Shown here in pieces: positions 25,176-32,177 of a stretch of DNA of 64,000 nucleotides. The stretch is from Lusitaniella coriacea LEGE 07157 (GTDB lineage: Bacteria; Cyanobacteriota; Cyanobacteriia; Cyanobacteriales; Spirulinaceae). The stretch spans positions 38,755 through 102,754 of the forward strand of contig NZ_JADEWZ010000020.1 in NCBI RefSeq assembly GCF_015207425.1, in the 5' to 3' direction. Made by a program: the position numbers and the translations under genes. Under the pieces are notes generated by a model. The model saw nothing but the letters and a program-made list of their open reading frames with translations, did no database searches and was not told the origin of the DNA. Position 1 is the stretch's first letter. Each line of letters opens with the position of its first letter.

Positions 25176-26645
25176 CTATTCTTCCCCCTCTCCTCGCGAG
25201 CCACTGATGCGTTTAGGCAAACTGAATTGAGTCCGATTCAAAAAATACGGTATCCAAATCGCGAGCAAACAAATGAATAAAAGGAAAAATAAGCCGTAGG
25301 GACTCATAAATTCCGGACTATATCCTGTGATTTCGGGTAATTCAACCTTCAACCAATCTAAAGCGGGTAACCACGGTCCTTTAACCAAATAGGTTGCAAC
25401 GGTTAGAAACACATTTCCCGTATCGTTGCCAAGTTGAGTTCCACCGATATTAATCAAAAATCCGAGTGCAGCTAAAATAATTCCTAACTGTAATTCTTGC
25501 TGTCTTAAATACAGGGCGAAAAGAAGGCAAATGAATGGAACGATCGGTAAGATGTAGCGAGGACCAAAGAGAGGATATAAATAGGTTGAGGGAATAATGG
25601 CGATAAAAAGAAGATAGCTTAAGAAAATGAGCGCGATCGCGCGTTTTTCAAATTCAATTAATCGTCGCTCGTTTCGCCAAAAACGAACCATATACCATAC
25701 TGATAAAAGCGAATAGGGCATATAAATAAATAACCCTGTCTTGTATGAAAATAAATATTCAAGTATGGATTTTAAGTTAAATGTTTTTAAACCCAGAGTA
25801 ACTGGATTTGTTGCTTGAGAATTGGTACTCTGTTGTGCAAGGATGATAGATGGTGATAAAAAAGGATTTCCAAACGCCAGATAATGATAGAGTCCTTGAG
25901 CTAAAATTGGGAAAGCTACACCGAGTATGAAATAGTTGAGACTTAAAATAGACTTGCGATACTGCCATAGTAAAAAGAGTAAAGCCACGCCAAGAAAAGG
26001 CATAATTGTAACATCAATAATTATTCCAAGTCCCAACAGAAATCCAATCAAAAATAACTTAATTGAATCGCGTTCGATTTTTAGTGTTTTAGGATCGAAA
26101 ATCAGAATAAAGACGCAAAAACCAATAAAAGCAATGGGAATATTTTGATTGAGGCGAGTTGAAAAGAAAAAGGCAATGCTCCCAAAACTATAAAGAAGAC
26201 TGCCTAAAATAGCACGCCATCGATCTTGGGTTCGCCGATAAATAAAAAGTCCTAATAAACACGCTGTTAATGCGCCTAGTAATCCAGTGGTAAAGGCAAA
26301 GGAGACAAAATGAGCGAGAAAATAATGAACGTTTTCCTGACGTAAACTAGAAGAGAGGGGGATTTGCTGATAAAAAAAATTAACCGCACCCCAAGCAGGT
26401 ACGGCGAGAAAGGAAAGACCGGGATTGATATTACTGTAAGCGTGACCTTGATAAATTAAAACATCTCCCAAATAATCTTTATAAAACGGAGAATTGTAAT
26501 AAGTATCGAGCTGAATTTTTCCCTGTTCCACTAGGGACATTACAAGAATGATAAAGCGATCGCTGCCTGCTGCCAAATGGCGAAAATGGAACAGGTTAAC
26601 GAACCAAGTTGATAGTAGCAAGCGCCAAAATAAGCTGTTATGCAT
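25176..26645 (-). CDS. Polytopic membrane protein, glycosyltransferase-39/GT-C-like, 489 aa
   Basis: Eleven or twelve hydrophobic helices with long extracytoplasmic loops after the first helix (SNINPGLSFLAVPAWGAVNFFYQQ) and before the last. The layout suits a GT-C glycosyltransferase or an uncharacterised membrane protein; I see no decisive catalytic Asp pair. The ATG and the first six codons (MHNSLF) are written inside the dispersed repeat at 26630, so the original N-terminus may have been replaced. A start at Met36 (MSLVEQGK) is an alternative, but it would lose the first helix. Confidence 0.6.
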   Translation of the reverse strand: MHNSLFWRLLLSTWFVNLFHFRHLAAGSDRFIILVMSLVEQGKIQLDTYYNSPFYKDYLGDVLIYQGHAYSNINPGLSFLAVPAWGAVNFFYQQIPLSSSLRQENVHYFLAHFVSFAFTTGLLGALTACLLGLFIYRRTQDRWRAILGSLLYSFGSIAFFFSTRLNQNIPIAFIGFCVFILIFDPKTLKIERDSIKLFLIGFLLGLGIIIDVTIMPFLGVALLFLLWQYRKSILSLNYFILGVAFPILAQGLYHYLAFGNPFLSPSIILAQQSTNSQATNPVTLGLKTFNLKSILEYLFSYKTGLFIYMPYSLLSVWYMVRFWRNERRLIEFEKRAIALIFLSYLLFIAIIPSTYLYPLFGPRYILPIVPFICLLFALYLRQQELQLGIILAALGFLINIGGTQLGNDTGNVFLTVATYLVKGPWLPALDWLKVELPEITGYSPEFMSPYGLFFLLFICLLAIWIPYFLNRTQFSLPKRISGSRGEGEE

Positions 26646-26745
26646 TTAAATTGTGACTTGGAGTGACGCGGAGACACGGAGATACGGAGATACGGAGACA
26701 CGGAGAAGTTTTTACAATGGGCGATTCAAAGGATTTGATATAAAC
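26630..26745. repeat. Dispersed repeat copy containing a gene start, with GGAGATACG microrepeats
   Basis: AATAAGCTGTTATGCATT followed by TAAATTGTGACTTGGAGTGACGCGG matches the copies at 91, 3153, 14965 and 29050. It then runs into a 9-bp tandem repeat (GGAGACACG/GGAGATACG, about 26668-26705). The remaining gap to 27030 holds only a degenerate end (AATTTGAATGCGTAACAGCTT near 26990) and no gene. Confidence 0.65.
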
Positions 26746-27030
26746 TATCCACTCGGCTAAGTTATAGCCATCAGCTATCAGCATTCAGCAAAAACCTTAC
26801 TATTTCCCCCCCTCTCTTCAGTCATCAGCGATCGGCTATCAGGAGAATTGGTAATTGGTAATTGTCACCCCGTTTGTCTAATGCTATTGAACAACTTTTT
26901 CTTTGGAGTACTCTAAGCCGAAATGAGTCTAAATTGGGTGTCGATTGAATTGTATGAAAGCTTCCAGTTCCTCTATCAGTCTTATTCCTAATTTGAATGC
27001 GTAACAGCTTATAGGGAAATCCCTAGTCTG

Positions 27031-27294
27031 CTAATACATCCCTGACTCTATTTGTTGCAACGTGAGAAAACACTCTTTGGGTAATAATGCGGGTTTCCGG
27101 CGAAAGATCAAATAACCGCGATGACTCAGGCGGTCAATGGCGATACCAAGCGGACGACCGGGATAATCAGGGTGAACTTCGTAATAGGTTTGATAGATTT
27201 TTTGAGCTGCTTGAAGTAGGGTGGGGTCCGAAAATCCAAAGGTATTAGTTTGGCTAACTCGATTGTTATATCGTTCCCCAGCAAGATAAACCAC
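27031..27294 (-). CDS. Small conserved-looking protein of unknown function, 87 aa
   Basis: A soluble alpha/beta protein (DPTLLQAAQKIYQTYYEVHPDYPGRPLG, then LSHRGYLIFRRKPALLPKECFLTLQQI). The start is GTG at 27294, supported by a good Shine-Dalgarno sequence (AAGGGAGA) seven bases upstream. It follows leuB by 49 bp on the same strand and is probably co-transcribed. No family recognised. Confidence 0.6.
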   Translation of the reverse strand: MVYLAGERYNNRVSQTNTFGFSDPTLLQAAQKIYQTYYEVHPDYPGRPLGIAIDRLSHRGYLIFRRKPALLPKECFLTLQQIESGMY

Positions 27295-27343
27295 TATTTG
27301 TCTCCCTTGTAACTGTTGAAGTTGCGATCGCGCGCTGGCGCAA

Positions 27344-28438
27344 TTATCCCATTGGCGATTCGAGAACCTGAATCAGAATTTCTCCCATCCCACGACAACC
27401 GACGGGTTTCATTCCTGGCGACATAATATCACCTGTGCGATAGCCAAGATCGAGAACCTGCAATACGGCTTGCTCAATTCGCTTGGCAGCTTGGGGCTGA
27501 TTCAAACCGTAGCGTAACATCATAGCAGCGCTGAGTATCTGGGCGAGAGGGTTGGCTTTATCTTGACCTGCAATATCCGGTGCAGAACCGTGAACGGGTT
27601 CAAATACGCCGGGATTATTTTCTCCCAAACTTGCTGAGGGAAGCATTCCAATGCTTCCGGTTAGCATGGCGGCTGCGTCGGAGAGGATGTCTCCGAACAT
27701 ATTTCCGGTGACAATGGTATCAAACTGTTTGGGGTCACGCACGAGCTGCATGGCGGCGTTGTCCACGTAGAGATGGGACAGTTCCACATCGGAATATTGC
27801 TCGCTCATTTGGGTGACGCGATCGCGCCATAATTGAGAAACATCCAAAACATTTGCCTTATCCACCGAACACAACTTTCCGCCGCGTTTTTGCGCCGTTT
27901 CAAAACCAATTTTGGCAATGCGATCGATTTCCCCATCGGTATATGCCATTGTATTTACGCCGCGCTGTTCCCCAGTTTCCGTGGCAAAAACACCTTTGGG
28001 TTGACCGAAATAAATCCCCCCGGTGAGTTCCCGAACGACCATAATATCCACCCCTTTAACCACCTCTGGTTTGAGGGTTGAGGCATCGATAAGCTGGGGC
28101 AAAATGGTTGCTGGACGTAGGTTGGCAAATAAACTCAAACCCGCTCTCAAGCCCAATAAACCCGTTTCTGGGCGCTGGTGGCGCGGTAGATTATCCCATT
28201 TGTAACCGCCAATGGCGGCAAGCAAAACTGCATCGCTGTTGCGGCAAGTTTCTAGGGTTTTGGCGGGTAGGGGTTCCCCGGTTTCGTCAATCGCTGCACC
28301 CCCGATGGGAACGGAGGTAAAGTCAAATTGCAAGTCGTATTGTTTGGCAATGGTTTTTAGCACATCTACCGTAACGGTCATAATCTCCGGACCAATCCCG
28401 TCTCCCGGCAGTAGCGTAATGCGGTAGTTCTGTGCCAT
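27344..28438 (-). CDS. leuB: 3-isopropylmalate dehydrogenase, 364 aa
   Basis: The NAD+-dependent oxidative decarboxylation step of leucine biosynthesis, cytoplasmic. Seen: [12 protein letters not shown] at the N-terminus, [14 protein letters not shown], substrate arginines in [29 protein letters not shown], the metal-binding aspartates in [27 protein letters not shown], and the NAD-site [20 protein letters not shown]. Length is normal. AAGGGG sits four bases before the ATG. leuA, leuC and leuD are not in the window. Confidence 0.95.
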   Translation of the reverse strand: MAQNYRITLLPGDGIGPEIMTVTVDVLKTIAKQYDLQFDFTSVPIGGAAIDETGEPLPAKTLETCRNSDAVLLAAIGGYKWDNLPRHQRPETGLLGLRAGLSLFANLRPATILPQLIDASTLKPEVVKGVDIMVVRELTGGIYFGQPKGVFATETGEQRGVNTMAYTDGEIDRIAKIGFETAQKRGGKLCSVDKANVLDVSQLWRDRVTQMSEQYSDVELSHLYVDNAAMQLVRDPKQFDTIVTGNMFGDILSDAAAMLTGSIGMLPSASLGENNPGVFEPVHGSAPDIAGQDKANPLAQILSAAMMLRYGLNQPQAAKRIEQAVLQVLDLGYRTGDIMSPGMKPVGCRGMGEILIQVLESPMG

Positions 28439-28516
28439 AACCCCTTAAGATTTCAAAATAATGTCTAAGCGCGACAAGTCCTGCCATACCTTAAGGCGGT
28501 TGTTTTGCGAACTCGA

Positions 28517-29032
28517 TTAATCCTTAAGGTAGGTGGGCGATTTTCTATGATACCGGACAACTGGCATTCTTTTTTTCCGGGGAGGGCGAGTGAGGAGGGT
28601 CGCGATCGCGCTTATTCCCAAAAAGGCAGTATTAACCAGGGCTAAAGGCAGAATATGCCAATCGGCGAAGGATAACAGACTGCCAAAAATCAGAGAAACG
28701 ATCGCGGCGATCGTCATCAGCCGAGAAGCAGTGAGGGGTTTATAGTTGATATAGATTGCACCCAATCCGGCAAAAGTACTTAAAAGCGCGATCGCGATCG
28801 CGGGGAAACCCATCAACCAACCGCGAATCCCCCCCGTCCATATCGCGGTCAAACCCAGGTACGCAATACTTCCTGTTAAGATTGAGTTAAGGATCATGCC
28901 GCCAAACCCCAACAGTTTAGCGATACCAAATAGAACGCTTGGCTTTCCGCGCCGGCGATAGGGAGACACTTTAGGTCTGAGTTTCTTACGCGCGATGGGG
29001 GCGGTTCGAGGACGAGACTTTACGGTTTTCAT
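28517..29032 (-). CDS. Small four-helix membrane protein with basic N-terminus, 171 aa
   Basis: Residues 1-32 are strongly basic (RPRTAPIARKKLRPKVSPYRRR), followed by four hydrophobic helices (around 35-60, 70-92, 102-120 and 125-145) and a basic tail. Small proteins of this design occur in many cyanobacteria without known role. A copy of the dispersed repeat begins about 17 bp upstream of its ATG. Confidence 0.65.
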   Translation of the reverse strand: MKTVKSRPRTAPIARKKLRPKVSPYRRRGKPSVLFGIAKLLGFGGMILNSILTGSIAYLGLTAIWTGGIRGWLMGFPAIAIALLSTFAGLGAIYINYKPLTASRLMTIAAIVSLIFGSLLSFADWHILPLALVNTAFLGISAIATLLTRPPRKKRMPVVRYHRKSPTYLKD

Positions 29033-29049
29033 CGGACTAGCTACCCTGG

Positions 29050-29165
29050 TAAGCTGCTATGTACTTGAATTTGTGACTTAGGGCGAAACGAAACGGAGAT
29101 ACGGTAAAAGATTGACAGGTTTAGCACAGAGCGTCTGAACCCAATTTGAATGTGTTTGCGCTTAT
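29050..29165. repeat. Dispersed AAGCTGCTATG repeat copy upstream of a small membrane-protein gene
   Basis: AAGCTGCTATGTACTTGAAT, then GTGACTTAGGG, ACGGAGATACGG, and GCACAGAGCGTCTGAACCCA followed by AATTTGAATGTGTTTGCGCTTA. The last block matches 3255-3295, so this copy shows both ends of the family (about 115 bp). Confidence 0.6.
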
Positions 29166-29294
29166 GGGAAAAACCTCAGTAGAATTGAGATTCTCCCCTT
29201 ACAACCGCGACAGAAAAAGATTGCACTTCCTCTATGGTTCGTTAGAATCATAAGGAAAATCTCCAACTATATTAACGTTATTTAGTCAATTCCC

Positions 29295-31001
29295 ATCGAA
29301 ACAATCTACGGTCAACTTAAAGGTTTAAAAGCCAGCCAAATCAAGCCGCTTCAGCGCCTCTACCAACAGCGCATTCCTAGCGATTGCTTGACAACGTTTG
29401 AATTTGCGCAACGGCTGGCTGCGATTAGTACAGACATTCAACAGCCCGTTTGCGCCTATTTGAATCGCCGGGGACAGGTGATTCGCGTGGGGGTGGGAAC
29501 GTTGAGTCAAACCCAAATTCCTCCCTTGGAACTGCCGCGTTATGGGGCAGAACGTCTCTGCGGAATTCGCTGTATTGCCACCCAATTGCACGACGACGCG
29601 CCCAAACAATCCTGCTTAACCACAATGGCGGTGCAGCGTTTGGATGCCCTCGTGACCCTAACCTTAACGGGAAAAGGATTTCAGCGTCGGGGGGGCGGCG
29701 TGACGGGATATGTCAAAGAAACTTACCTCGTTCACCTCATTCCTCAAGGGGATTTGCAAACGGAAAATCCTCACTGTTGGGAGGTTTCGTCGCCTATGAG
29801 TTTAGAGGTAATCGCCGAACAAGATTTTCTGGATTTAGTAGAAGGATTAGAAGAGGAATTCCGCCGGGAATATTTGGGATGGGAAGTTGATACAGCGCGC
29901 GATCGCGTCCTCGCGATCGGACTCATCACCGATAAAATGACCCCACAACAATCCGAAGATCGCCTCGCCGAACTCACCCGTCTCATCGATACCGCAGGCG
30001 GCAAAGTCCTCCAATCCATTCAACAAAAAAGAGCGCGCCCACACCCCCAAACCGTTGTCGGAACAGGAAAAGTCCAAGAAATCGCCCTCGCCGTGCAAAT
30101 GATTGGGGCAAACCTCGTGGCATTCGATCGCGATCTTTCCCCCGCCCAAGTGCGCAACCTCGAAACCCAAATCGGTACCCGCGTTGTCGATCGAACAGAA
30201 GTCATTCTCGACATCTTCGCCCAACGCGCCCAATCCCGCGCCGGAAAACTCCAAGTCGAACTCGCCCAACTGGAATATATGCTGCCGCGACTCACCGGAC
30301 GCGGACAAGCCATGTCCCGTTTGGGGGGCGGAATCGGCACGAGAGGGCCCGGTGAAACCAAATTGGAAACCGAACGACGCAGCATTCAACGCCGTCTCAC
30401 CCGACTGCAACAGGAAGTCAACCAACTCCAAGCCCACCGCGCCCGCTTGCGCCAGCAACGGCAGAAAAAGGACGTTCCCAGCGTCGCCATTGTCGGCTAC
30501 ACCAACGCGGGCAAATCCACCTTAATCAACGCCCTCACCAATGCAGAGGTTTATGCCGAAGATAAACTCTTTGCCACCCTCGATCCCACAACCCGCCGTC
30601 TTGCCCTCACCCACGCTGTAACAGGAGAACCCTTAAACGCCCTCTTGACGGATACGGTTGGATTTATTCAAGAACTTCCGCCCCCCCTCGTAGATGCCTT
30701 CCGCGCCACCTTAGAAGAAGTCACAGAAGCCGATGCGCTGCTGCACGTTGTCGATTTGTCTCACCCCGCATGGCAAACCCATATCCGTTCGGTGATGACG
30801 ATTCTCTCGGAAATGCCCATCGCCCCAGGGCCGGTTCTCGTCGCTTTCAACAAGATCGATCGCGCGGATGCCAAATTTTTTGAGATTGCGAAGGAAGAGT
30901 ATCCTCTAGCCGTCTTCATTTCTGCCAGCCAACGTTTAGGATTGGATACCCTGCGGCAAAAACTCGCACAATTGGTTCATTATTCAACGGCTTCTTCTTA
31001 A
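29295..31001 (+). CDS. hflX: Ribosome-associated GTPase HflX, 568 aa with non-AUG start
   Basis: HflX binds the 50S subunit and rescues or splits stalled ribosomes. The G domain shows GYTNAGKSTLIN (G1), DPTTRRL (G2), DTVGFIQELP (G3) and NKID (G4). The HflX N-domain has TVVGTGKVQEIA and GRGQAMSRLGGGIGTRGPGETKLE. The N-terminal segment ETIYGQLKGLKASQIKPLQRL is in frame and family-like, but the first conventional start is TTG at 29388, inside it. In-frame candidates upstream are ATC 29295 (placing Met directly before ETIYG) and ATT 29289; an in-frame TAG lies at 29283. I annotate 29295; the start is uncertain, the gene is not. Confidence 0.88.
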   Translation: METIYGQLKGLKASQIKPLQRLYQQRIPSDCLTTFEFAQRLAAISTDIQQPVCAYLNRRGQVIRVGVGTLSQTQIPPLELPRYGAERLCGIRCIATQLHDDAPKQSCLTTMAVQRLDALVTLTLTGKGFQRRGGGVTGYVKETYLVHLIPQGDLQTENPHCWEVSSPMSLEVIAEQDFLDLVEGLEEEFRREYLGWEVDTARDRVLAIGLITDKMTPQQSEDRLAELTRLIDTAGGKVLQSIQQKRARPHPQTVVGTGKVQEIALAVQMIGANLVAFDRDLSPAQVRNLETQIGTRVVDRTEVILDIFAQRAQSRAGKLQVELAQLEYMLPRLTGRGQAMSRLGGGIGTRGPGETKLETERRSIQRRLTRLQQEVNQLQAHRARLRQQRQKKDVPSVAIVGYTNAGKSTLINALTNAEVYAEDKLFATLDPTTRRLALTHAVTGEPLNALLTDTVGFIQELPPPLVDAFRATLEEVTEADALLHVVDLSHPAWQTHIRSVMTILSEMPIAPGPVLVAFNKIDRADAKFFEIAKEEYPLAVFISASQRLGLDTLRQKLAQLVHYSTASS

Positions 31002-31043
31002 ATATATAATTCTCTTTACTTTCCGGTGTAGAGCGTTCTGAAA

Positions 31044-31751
31044 ATGCGGCTAATCCTAACTGTGTTGATGTCCAATATTGTTTATTGCTTTATTGATGTC
31101 ATCTCGATCGGCGCGATCGCGTATTTTTTTAATGTTGCTATCAAAAAAATATCCTTTTTTAAGGGATGGCAGAAAACAATATTTTATTTAGGAGAAGTTC
31201 CTATTTTATTAGGGGTTATTCCCGTTGGCGCTGGTGTTGATTTTTATTCTTATCAAGAGTTTGTTGTAGATATAGAAGTTTACGATCGATCTTCTCGGTT
31301 ACAAAAGAGATTATTAGAAGATTTGCATCCCTTACAAAGAATCACGATTTGTTTGAGTGGTTCTTTTGCTGTTTTTTTTGTTGCTGCCATTGTACTCAAT
31401 CCTTTGCAAGCAAGTCTTTTGACACTTAAAGGATTTGAACAAGTTATTCGAGGAAGTCTCGATTCTGAATACGCTATGGCTTTACTCAAAGCAGCCGAAA
31501 ATACAATTAACGATCGCGAATTTTCTCAAATTTTTGCTATTTTCTTGACAAAATTTCTGGCACTAAACCTTCTACCTCTCGCTTCTTTTCATGGTGGCTT
31601 TGTTATTAGAGAGATTTTTTATTTACTTCCAATACGAACGAGCAATGTCTCTCAAGGTTTTATGATAGTTTCTATCTGTATTTCTTTCGCGATCGCGTTT
31701 CGCTGGATTATGATGTTAATAGCCTATAGTATTCCTTCAACTTGGCTTTGA
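31044..31751 (+). CDS. Catalytically dead site-2-protease (M50) homologue, 235 aa
   Basis: The layout follows M50 intramembrane proteases: a first helix, the loop ending LLGVIPVGAGVDF (compare xxIPLGGYVKF), HPLQRITICLSGSFAVFFVAAIVL (compare WQRILIVLAGPLMNFLLA), and a last core helix LALNLLPLASFHGG (compare LNLLPIPxLDGG). The zinc motif HExxH is replaced by ISIGA (residues 20-24), and the third ligand Asp by His183, so zinc peptidase activity is not expected. It may bind substrates or regulate a partner in the membrane. It is followed at once by a 22-codon ORF and an Xre regulator on the same strand. Confidence 0.62.
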   Translation: MRLILTVLMSNIVYCFIDVISIGAIAYFFNVAIKKISFFKGWQKTIFYLGEVPILLGVIPVGAGVDFYSYQEFVVDIEVYDRSSRLQKRLLEDLHPLQRITICLSGSFAVFFVAAIVLNPLQASLLTLKGFEQVIRGSLDSEYAMALLKAAENTINDREFSQIFAIFLTKFLALNLLPLASFHGGFVIREIFYLLPIRTSNVSQGFMIVSICISFAIAFRWIMMLIAYSIPSTWL

Positions 31752-31754
31752 TCG

Positions 31755-31823
31755 ATGATTCAACTTAAAGATGAAGAACTGAGCAACCTATCCGAAATGT
31801 TTCGTAATAGCATTAATGAGTAG
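31755..31823 (+). CDS. Tiny ORF between the pseudo-S2P and the Xre gene, 22 aa
   Basis: ATG at 31755, four bases after the upstream stop, reads MIQLKDEELSNLSEMFRNSI followed by NE and stop. It overlaps the Xre start (ATGAGTAG, 31816-31823). Position and overlap suggest translational coupling. The peptide is acidic and helical. It could be a real peptide, a coupling leader or chance. Confidence 0.3.
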   Translation: MIQLKDEELSNLSEMFRNSINE

Positions 31824-32016
31824 TGTTAAAGAAAAGCTCAAACAACGACGTAAATTGCTAAACTTGACACAAAAACAAGTAGCCGATCGATTGGGTGTAA
31901 CTGTAACGACGGTCAAAAATTGGGAAGCCGGTAGATATATTCCCAAACTCTATCTAGAACAGACAAAAGCACTATGCGATCTTCTGAAGCTTTCTTTGGA
32001 TGAGTTGGTTGAGTAA
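31816..32016 (+). CDS. Xre-family helix-turn-helix regulator, 66 aa
   Basis: A stand-alone HTH_3 (Cro/C1-type) domain: LKQRRKLLNLTQKQVADRLG, then VTVTTVKNWEAGRYIPKLY and the closing helix LCDLLKLSLDELV. Nothing else fits in 66 residues, so it is a small DNA-binding protein like phage Cro or an antitoxin. It is probably co-transcribed with the pseudo-protease upstream and the 51-codon ORF downstream. Confidence 0.8.
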   Translation: MSSVKEKLKQRRKLLNLTQKQVADRLGVTVTTVKNWEAGRYIPKLYLEQTKALCDLLKLSLDELVE

Positions 32017-32018
32017 AG

Positions 32019-32174
32019 GTGAAAAATGCACGTTTTCTGAATACCATCCTCTTCACAGACGCTTATCGCGATCGCGCGATCAAAATTGCTGAAACCATCC
32101 CAGCAGAAGAAGTTAGAGAAAGTGCAATTCGCGCGATCGATAGGAATTCAGCCAACAACAAGCAGTTGAGCTAA
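32019..32174 (+). CDS. Small ORF after the Xre gene, 51 aa
   Basis: GTG at 32019, two bases after the Xre stop, gives a 51-residue helical peptide with the stretch YRDRAIKIAETIPAEEVRES. The end falls three bases before the convergent aminopeptidase gene, a natural gene boundary. HIP1-like sequences inside could be coding or not. No family recognised. A toxin or partner role beside Xre is speculation. Confidence 0.35.
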   Translation: MKNARFLNTILFTDAYRDRAIKIAETIPAEEVRESAIRAIDRNSANNKQLS

Positions 32175-32177
32175 AAA

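Noticed and set aside
29847..30458. 203-codon minus-strand frame inside hflX
   Set aside because: Opposite the conserved HflX domain; composition (FGFQFGFTGPS, GAGLGALGED) is typical of a codon-bias shadow.
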